Positions 14,741-19,370 of a DNA stretch of 19,370 nucleotides are shown here, piece by piece; position 1 is the first letter of the stretch, and every line of letters starts with the position of its first letter. The notes under the pieces are model-generated. The model worked only from the letters and a program-made list of their open reading frames with translations, was not told where the DNA came from and did not search any database. The stretch comes from Deltaproteobacteria bacterium (GTDB taxonomy: Bacteria; Desulfobacterota; Desulfobacteria; Desulfobacterales; UBA11574): positions 1 to 19,370 of the forward strand of contig JAFDBA010000054.1 of NCBI GenBank assembly GCA_019313505.1, read 5' to 3'. The translations under genes and the position numbers were made by a program.

Positions 14741-15523
14741 TTACACCTCTTGAGGCACTAACTGAAATATTGGCGACCGGTCGGTAACATTGTCCAGTGC
14801 AACCATTCCCTTTCTTTTGAGGGCGGTTATATATCGGAAGATCCTTTCCGATGGAATGGCCAGATCCCCGGCCAAGTCCTTGACTGAACGGGCGCCTTCC
14901 TTGAGTTTTGCAAGGATTTCCTGAACCTCGATTTCTTCCACGATGATCATGTCAATCGCGCGATTAAATTCGTGCTCGGTAAAAATCTCACCATACATGT
15001 TGCCGGTTTCTAGAAACGGAGTCCTTTTCCCCATTACCCATCGGATTTTTTCGCCGGCAAGCACGGCCTCTGCAGCTTTAAGCTTCCCAAAGATTTCCGG
15101 AGCCTTAACACGATCCCCGTCTCCTCCCAGAGGGCCAAGGTCGCGGATTTTCTCATCGAATTCCGTGACTAATTTAACAAATACAGAGGCTTCACCCGAA
15201 GAACATTGCCGGAAGGCCAGACGTTCTTCATTGACACCAATGTATTTGAAAAGCTTTCGGGTCATATCTATTTTAGCCTTTGCCTGAACGTTTCCGCTAA
15301 TATAATGACAGTCTCCGAAATAGCAGCCCACCACCATAAGGCCGTCAAGTCCTTTTTGAAAGGCCCTGGCCACCATAGCCGGATCTATCCGGCCGGTGCA
15401 CATGATTCGAACGGTCTTAATCTCCGGGGTATATTGTAGTCTGGAAACTCCAGCCAAATCAGCAGCGGAGTATCCTCACCATGTACAACAAAAAGCAAGA
15501 ATTTTAGGAACGAATGGAGCCAA
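14741..15523 (-). CDS. mvhD: MvhD/FrhD-like [2Fe-2S] subunit, selenocysteine-containing
   Basis: 260 aa including Sec16. A conventional reading starts at TTG 15457 and loses the family's N-terminus. Reading TGA 15478-15476 as selenocysteine extends it to FCCTWUGYSAADLAGVSRLQ, which aligns with the usual FCCNWCSYAGADLAG, with Sec in place of the second conserved Cys. The frame begins at TTG 15523, 6 nt after a perfect AGGAGG. Other cysteines include Cys12, Cys13, Cys42, Cys67 and Cys72 (GCYFGDC). MvhD/FrhD subunits carry the [2Fe-2S] cluster that passes electrons to HdrA. Residues about 212-260 (VKDLAGDLAIPSERIFRYIT, KRKGMVALDN) look like a winged-helix domain, an addition to the usual ~140-residue core. 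It is followed by the GltD hybrid after 4 nt. Confidence 0.82.
15447..15471 (-). promoter_or_regulatory. Candidate SECIS hairpin in mvhD
   Basis: Reading the minus strand, ACTCC and GGAGT pair perfectly, beginning 4 nt after the UGA. Inside, GCU can pair with GGC, leaving a bulged U and a loop of about 8 nt (GCUGAUUU). Bacterial SECIS hairpins for SelB lie directly 3' of the UGA and have a bulged U and a small apical loop. Only hand pairing was done, and the bulge is on the 3' side, unlike E. coli fdhF. Confidence 0.45.
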
Positions 15524-15620
15524 TGGTAACCTCCTTAGGCACTTACGAAAAATGTTTGTACTTTTGATAGCAAATAATTTTATAGACCTATTGTTATTCT
15601 GGAATTCATAATAAGTTATA

Positions 15621-15734
15621 AGTGAACTAAAGTTTGAAGTGAGCTAAAGTTGTGGAACTCACCTTCGGCGAGACCAATTATAATAAAAAGAGATAGAATA
15701 CCTTAACTTTAGGCACTTTAAACTTTAGTTCACT
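15621..15734. repeat. Nested inverted repeat between HdrA-2 and mvhD
   Basis: AGTGAACTAAAGTTT (15621-15635) has an exact inverted copy at 15720-15734. Inside it, GTGAGCTAAAGTTGTGG is mirrored imperfectly by CCTTAACTTTAGGCAC. A 22-bp segment (15644-15665, starting CTAAAGTTGTGGAACTC) recurs exactly at 19021-19042 upstream of HdrA-1. It fills most of the 233-nt gap within the operon, which has no gene, and could form a long transcript hairpin or be a mobile palindromic element. Confidence 0.75.
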
Positions 15735-15756
15735 TCAGGCACTTTTCAAGTTTCAA

Positions 15757-17451
15757 TCATATATCATCAATCAAAAACGCATCAATCTGGGCTTGGAGCT
15801 GCTGATCCGTATAGGAATTAATGGTCAGGGCATGCTGGTAGCAGGTAGCCGCACATACACCGCATCCCTTGCAAGCTACATCAATAACATGCACCTTTCT
15901 TCCCTTTTCCGTATGCCTTATTTCCAGAGCGCCGTAAGGGCAAAGTGCAACACAAAGCCCGCAGCCTCTGCAGGCGTCTTCATCCGCCAATACAGAAATA
16001 ATCGGTTCTACAACAACCGAACCCTTAGACATGGGAATCGAGGCCCGGGATGCCGCACCTAAACCCTGGGCGATAACCTCTCGAATATTGGCCGGAAAAC
16101 GCGCGCTGCCGCAAAGAAAAATACCGTCAGTGGCAAAATCAAGGGGCTTTAACTTCACGTGTCCTTCCAGAAAAAACCCGTTTTCGTCAACCGGAACCCT
16201 TAATATCTGAGAAGTAATACCTGCATCTTCCGGTGCCACCAGCGGTGTGGAAAGGACCACCAGATCCGTGGGCAGAGCCATTTCACGGCCAAGCAGGGAA
16301 TGATAAACCCGCACCTGATCGGATTCCGTCTGGGGAGGCCGGGCAGGATCATAATGGATGTACCGGACTCCCTTGGCCTTGGAATCCCTGAACATCTCCT
16401 CATTTTCCACGCCATACATCTGCATATCCCGATATAGAATGGAAACTGAAGCATCCGGGATTTGATCCTTTGTCAATATAGCGTTCTTGACGGCTATCTG
16501 ACAACAGATCCGCGAGCAATAGGGTCTTTCTTGATTGCGGCTGCCCACACACTGAATCATAACAACGTTTTTAATGTCTGAATCCAAGCCATTGTTGAGA
16601 AGCTTTTCCATTTCAAGCTGGGTGATGACACGTTGACCGTCATAGCCGTAAAGACCCTCGGGAACAAAGGCACGGCCACCCGTGGCCATAAGGATTACCC
16701 CAATGTCAATTTTTTTGACACCGGATTGGGTTTCAATATCGGCTTCGAATTTCCCGATAAATCCCTGAACAGCTGTGACCCGCGACTGGGTAAAGACGGT
16801 AATCTTGGCATGCTGAACAATCTCTTGGATTTTTTCTTCCATCAGATCGCTGGCATCCGTCATGGTTGGGCCCAGCTTATGCAGCCGGCGAAGCATGCCA
16901 CCGAGGTTTTCTTCTTTTTCGACCAGGACCACTTCATAGCCGCGTCGGGCTAAGGCCGTGGAAGCCGTCATACCGGCAAGACCGCCTCCAATAACCAGGG
17001 CCCGGGCACAAACATCGGACGTAATAGATTCCTGAGGTTCTAATAAAGCCGCCTTGGCAACCCCCATACGGATCAGGTCCTTGGCTTTGGCAGTTCCATC
17101 TTCCTTCTCCCGCATGTGCACCCAAGAACATTGATCGCGGATATTAACCATCTCGAAAAGATAAGGATTGAGTCCGGCCTCTTCACAGGAACTTCGAAAA
17201 AGAGGTTCATGGGTTCTGGGCGTACAGGAAGCCACCACAACCCGATTGAGGTCTTGCTCTTCAACCCCTTTTTTGATCTCGTTAATACCCCCTTCAGAAC
17301 ACGAATAAAGGTTCCTTTGCACAAACGTCACATTCGGAAGGGTTTGGGCATAATCTGATAGTGCTTCCATATCCAGGTAGCCGGCGATATTGGATCCGCA
17401 ATGGCAAATAAATACTCCGATCCTGATGTCTTGATCATTATTCTCAGGCAA
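15757..17451 (-). CDS. hdrA: HdrA-like flavin/iron-sulfur protein (HdrA-2)
   Basis: 564 aa. The start is TTG 17451, with AAGGAG 7 nt upstream, overlapping the end of HdrA-1 by 8 nt. Residues 1-140 are the HdrA N-terminal region (IGVFICHCGSNIAGYLD, ASCTPRTHEPLFRSSC). Residues about 149-470 are the FAD domain (VIGGGLAGMTASTALARRGY) with IQCVGSRN and YCSRICC. Two C-terminal 4Fe-4S motifs, CRGCGLCVALCP (about 491) and CKGCGVCAATC (about 532), end the protein. HdrA is the flavin subunit of heterodisulfide-reductase-type complexes and can bifurcate electrons between a high- and a low-potential acceptor. This copy has the complete N-terminal region and both terminal clusters but lacks the Cys/Sec segment found in HdrA-1, so the two proteins probably complement each other in one complex, somewhat like QmoA/QmoB. 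Confidence 0.87.
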   Translation of the reverse strand: MPENNDQDIRIGVFICHCGSNIAGYLDMEALSDYAQTLPNVTFVQRNLYSCSEGGINEIKKGVEEQDLNRVVVASCTPRTHEPLFRSSCEEAGLNPYLFEMVNIRDQCSWVHMREKEDGTAKAKDLIRMGVAKAALLEPQESITSDVCARALVIGGGLAGMTASTALARRGYEVVLVEKEENLGGMLRRLHKLGPTMTDASDLMEEKIQEIVQHAKITVFTQSRVTAVQGFIGKFEADIETQSGVKKIDIGVILMATGGRAFVPEGLYGYDGQRVITQLEMEKLLNNGLDSDIKNVVMIQCVGSRNQERPYCSRICCQIAVKNAILTKDQIPDASVSILYRDMQMYGVENEEMFRDSKAKGVRYIHYDPARPPQTESDQVRVYHSLLGREMALPTDLVVLSTPLVAPEDAGITSQILRVPVDENGFFLEGHVKLKPLDFATDGIFLCGSARFPANIREVIAQGLGAASRASIPMSKGSVVVEPIISVLADEDACRGCGLCVALCPYGALEIRHTEKGRKVHVIDVACKGCGVCAATCYQHALTINSYTDQQLQAQIDAFLIDDI

Positions 17452-18985
17452 CGGCTTTCTCCTTTTCTGACTTCAATGGAATAGCGATTTCAGCTGCACG
17501 TTCGGCTGCGCTGGAGGCCTGGGCCACAGACTCCGGAACATCCATAGGCGACTCAGCACAGCCACAGACAAAGATGCCCGGTATGGTGGTGTCCACCGGT
17601 GAAAAAGGGCTGGTCCTGATGAAGTTGTATTCATCCAGTTCGACTCCGAAAACCTTGGTCAGCTCAACAATTCCCTTGGTTGGCGCGCATGCGGTAGCCA
17701 GAATCACCATGTCGAATTCCTGGCTTTCTACCAGCCGTTTTTGCGTATCTTCATAAATTACAACCGGATTATCCCCAGGTCCCTCTGTGATTTCGGCCAC
17801 CCGGCCGCGAACATAAGTAATATTCGAATGATTGCCGCCGCGTATTTTGTACTCTTCAAATCCTTTACTGACCGCTCTGATGTCCATGCCGAAGATGGTG
17901 GATGTGGTCTCAGGTTCATGCTCATGGGCGATAATGGCTTCCTTAATGGAGTGCATGCAGCAGTAACCTGAACAGAACGGGTAAAACCGAAAATCACGTG
18001 ATCCCACACACTGGATAAAGGCCAGCCGTTTGGCAACGGAAAAACTTTCGGCCTTGTTCTTAAGGTCGTTGAGAGATTTCGTGACAGTTAGATATGCCGC
18101 ATACCGGTCGGCCCACTTTTTGCGATCCTCATCGTCCTGATATTGACCTTGCTGGTATTTATCATAAAATTGAGCAGAAGCTTCGTCATGTTTTTTTTCA
18201 AGTTTTTCGAGGGTTCGTTTAGATTTCTTTAAATTCTTTTCAAACCCTGCAATCTCGGCTTCAACGGCGCGATCCGAGGGACGATCCAGGTGGCCTTCAG
18301 TTGGCCCGCTGGCACTCAAAAGCCTTTCGAATTCAATTGCTGTGACCACATTCTGGATTTCCCGGTACCGGTATTCGGGAATTTGTGACGGATCAAAAAC
18401 GTCGTAGCCCACAGCGATGATAATGGCTCCAACAGAGAGATCCATGATCCTGTCTTCCTGATCAAAATTTATGGCGTCAGCCTGACAGACCTTTTTACAG
18501 ATCCCGCATTTTTTGCCGTTCAACTGGCGACAAAAGTCGGGGTCAATGGTATGGGTCGAGGGGATGCCCTGGGCAAAATAGCTGTAAATGGCACTACGAC
18601 TGCCCAAACCTTCATTGAAGGCATCCGGTACCATGGTGGGACATTTTTCGGCACAGGCACCGCAGCCGGTGCACTTGTCTTCATCTACGTAACGTCTCTT
18701 CCTGCGCACCGTTACCTTGAAATCCCCTGCCTGACCGTCTACTTTCTCCACTTCACTGTAGGCCAGAAGTGCTATATTGGGATGTCGACCGACATCCAGC
18801 ATCTTGGGCGAGAGGATTCAGATAGCACAATCGTTGGTGGGAAATGTCTTGTCCAGCTGGGCCATCTTGCCGCCGATGCTGGGCAGCTTCTCCACCATGT
18901 GGACCTTAATGCCCATATCGGCAAGGTCCAGGGATGCCTGGATTCCGGCAATTCCTCCACCAACAACAAGTACGTCTTTGATCAT
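17444..18985 (-). CDS. hdrA: HdrA-like selenoprotein with coiled-coil insertion (HdrA-1)
   Basis: 513 aa including Sec56. A standard reading begins at Met62 (18802), but reading TGA 18820-18818 as selenocysteine extends it to ATG 18985, which has AAGGAAG 7 nt upstream. The restored part contains the FAD motif VVGGGIAGIQASLDLADMG and TNDCAIUILSPKMLDVGRHP; in other HdrA proteins the Sec position is Cys (CxxC-like NDCxxCILSPK). Cys105-Cys115 form one ferredoxin motif (CTGCGACAEKCP), and Cys152 with Cys160-Cys167 (CGICKKVC) a second. FIQCVGSRD (Cys326) and YPFCSGYCC (338-343) are present. Residues about 239-318 are an inserted, highly charged heptad-like stretch (FEKNLKKSKRTLEKLEKKHD and on) where HdrA normally runs directly from RPSD to IQCVGSRD. 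It is translationally coupled to HdrA-2. Confidence 0.88.
18781..18820 (-). promoter_or_regulatory. UGA selenocysteine codon of HdrA-1 with candidate SECIS region
   Basis: TGA at 18820-18818 is followed on the coding strand by AUCC, which can pair with GGAU 17 nt later, and then by a perfect self-complementary stretch GATGTCG-GT-CGACATC (18796-18781). Either could be the SelB-binding hairpin; the exact fold was not computed. The strong case for recoding is protein conservation across the codon, not this structure. Confidence 0.4.
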
Positions 18986-19020
18986 AATTTACTTCCTTAA
19001 TTGTAAGTGACTAAAATGAA

Positions 19021-19042
19021 CTAAAGTTGTGGAACTCACCTT
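19021..19042. repeat. Second copy of the 22-bp operon-spacer repeat
   Basis: Identical over 22 bases to 15644-15665 (starts CTAAAGTTGTGGAACTC), followed in both by CGGC with one base inserted here. It lies 36 bp upstream of the HdrA-1 start codon. Only this half of the larger element at 15621-15734 is recognisable here. Confidence 0.75.
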
Positions 19043-19089
19043 TCGGCAATGTCCATTTTATAGTTAAATAGTATAAGAACCTCTTTTTT

Positions 19090-19170
19090 GGACACAGATA
19101 CACACAGATTATCAAGATTTTTACATTAAGAAATAATAATATCTGTGTGCATCTGCGAAAATCTGCGTCC
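19090..19170. repeat. CAGAT-rich imperfect palindrome between hdr genes
   Basis: GGACACAGATACACACAGAT on the left mirrors ATCTGTGTGCATCTGCG then AAAATCTGCGTCC on the right, with one arm about 10 bases longer. The right end overlaps the last base of the stop codon of the HdrB/D-like gene (TAG 19172-19170). It can form a long hairpin within the operon transcript and might attenuate or stabilise it. The unit resembles intergenic GCAGAT repeats seen in many anaerobes, which may be MITE-like. Confidence 0.7.
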
Positions 19171-19370
19171 TATTTAACTTTTTTCAGGCAATCGGCCACC
19201 AGATCATACAGATCCGTAATTTCTATATCCAGATCAAAGGCGGCCTTGGCACACCTGAAATGAATCTGGCATTTGGGACAGGCCGTTATTATGGTCCCTG
19301 CGCCGGTGTCGCCGGCCTCCTTAAGGCGCTGCAACTGAATTTCTTTGGAACAGCTGGAACAGTTCATCCA
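19170..19370 (-). CDS. HdrB/HdrD-like CCG-domain protein, 3' end only
   Basis: Only the last 66 codons are in the window; the frame is open through the edge (Trp codon at 19370), so the Met three bases inside it need not be the start. The visible part has NCSSC (close to the N-side), ITACPKCQIHFRCA and a short C-terminal helix ending DLYDLVADCLKKVK. Spaced cysteines and an ACPxCQ segment near the C-terminus are typical of CCG domains in HdrB/HdrD and related Fe-S oxidoreductases (DsrK, LutA, GlpC), where they bind the noncubane clusters that reduce the disulfide substrate. It is the first visible gene of the minus-strand cluster, 184 nt before HdrA-1 and separated from it by repeats. Confidence 0.6.
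   Translation of the reverse strand, partial: WMNCSSCSKEIQLQRLKEAGDTGAGTIITACPKCQIHFRCAKAAFDLDIEITDLYDLVADCLKKVK

Noticed and set aside
17444..17446. Further UGA (end of HdrA-1) as another selenocysteine
   Set aside because: The HdrA-1 protein is complete there and HdrA-2 starts in another frame with its own ribosome binding site; a TAA follows two codons later.
18772..18969. 65-codon minus-strand frame over the HdrA-1 N-terminus
   Set aside because: The adjacent frame, read through the UGA, gives the conserved FAD motif and joins HdrA-1; this frame gives a Trp/Arg/Pro-rich nonsense product.
1..19370. CRISPR array, tRNA, rRNA or intact insertion sequence
   Set aside because: No regularly spaced direct repeats with unique spacers, no tRNA-like cloverleaf or rRNA stretch, and no complete transposase frame were found by eye.

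Overview
The window looks like chromosomal DNA of a sulfate-reducing, strictly anaerobic Desulfobacterota bacterium, most likely Desulfobacterales. The grounds are a cluster of HdrA-like flavin/iron-sulfur proteins with an MvhD subunit, selenocysteine (UGA) codons in two of these genes, a standalone 10-formyl-tetrahydrofolate hydrolase/formyltransferase-like protein, and long palindromic intergenic repeats. This assignment is by family recognition only; no search was run.

Layout. (1) 1-5480, plus strand: a disaccharide-phosphate module with a trehalose-6-phosphate-phosphatase-like HAD protein, a beta-phosphoglucomutase/GH65 phosphorylase fusion and a uridine-kinase-like P-loop kinase. REP-like palindromes flank the first gene. 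(2) 5476-5885: two gene remnants, the C-terminal tail of a probable REP-associated transposase and a short 4Fe-4S protein fragment. (3) 5929-8641, plus strand: an S24-type phage-style repressor with a near-perfect inverted-repeat operator over its promoter, then two very small genes (56 aa soluble, 31 aa hydrophobic), a Yip1-like membrane protein and a zinc-ribbon/TrmO fusion. (4) 8885-12206, plus strand: an ABC-type AAA ATPase, the formyltransferase-like protein and an AcuC/histone-deacetylase-like amidohydrolase. (5) 19370-12253, minus strand, convergent with region 4: an HdrB/D-like protein cut by the window edge, HdrA-1 (selenocysteine at residue 56), HdrA-2, MvhD (selenocysteine at residue 16), a GltD/HdrA hybrid flavoprotein, and a small ferredoxin/HdrA-tail protein.

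The main result is region 5. Read as ordinary code, HdrA-1 and MvhD both seem to lose their N-termini. Reading one UGA codon through in each restores textbook N-termini with good ribosome binding sites. The set resembles an Hdr-type electron-transfer (possibly bifurcating) complex: flavin HdrA units, MvhD as the connecting [2Fe-2S] subunit, a CCG-type HdrB/D partner, and a GltD-like NAD(P)H-oxidising arm in the place a hydrogenase would occupy. HdrA-1 also carries a charged coiled-coil-like insertion of about 80 residues, and MvhD carries a C-terminal winged-helix-like extension.

A second lead is the repressor/small-peptide locus, where an 8-base half of the repressor's putative operator recurs next to a -10 box in front of the small-peptide genes. 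Intergenic spaces hold several different inverted-repeat families. No tRNA, rRNA, CRISPR array or intact insertion sequence was seen.
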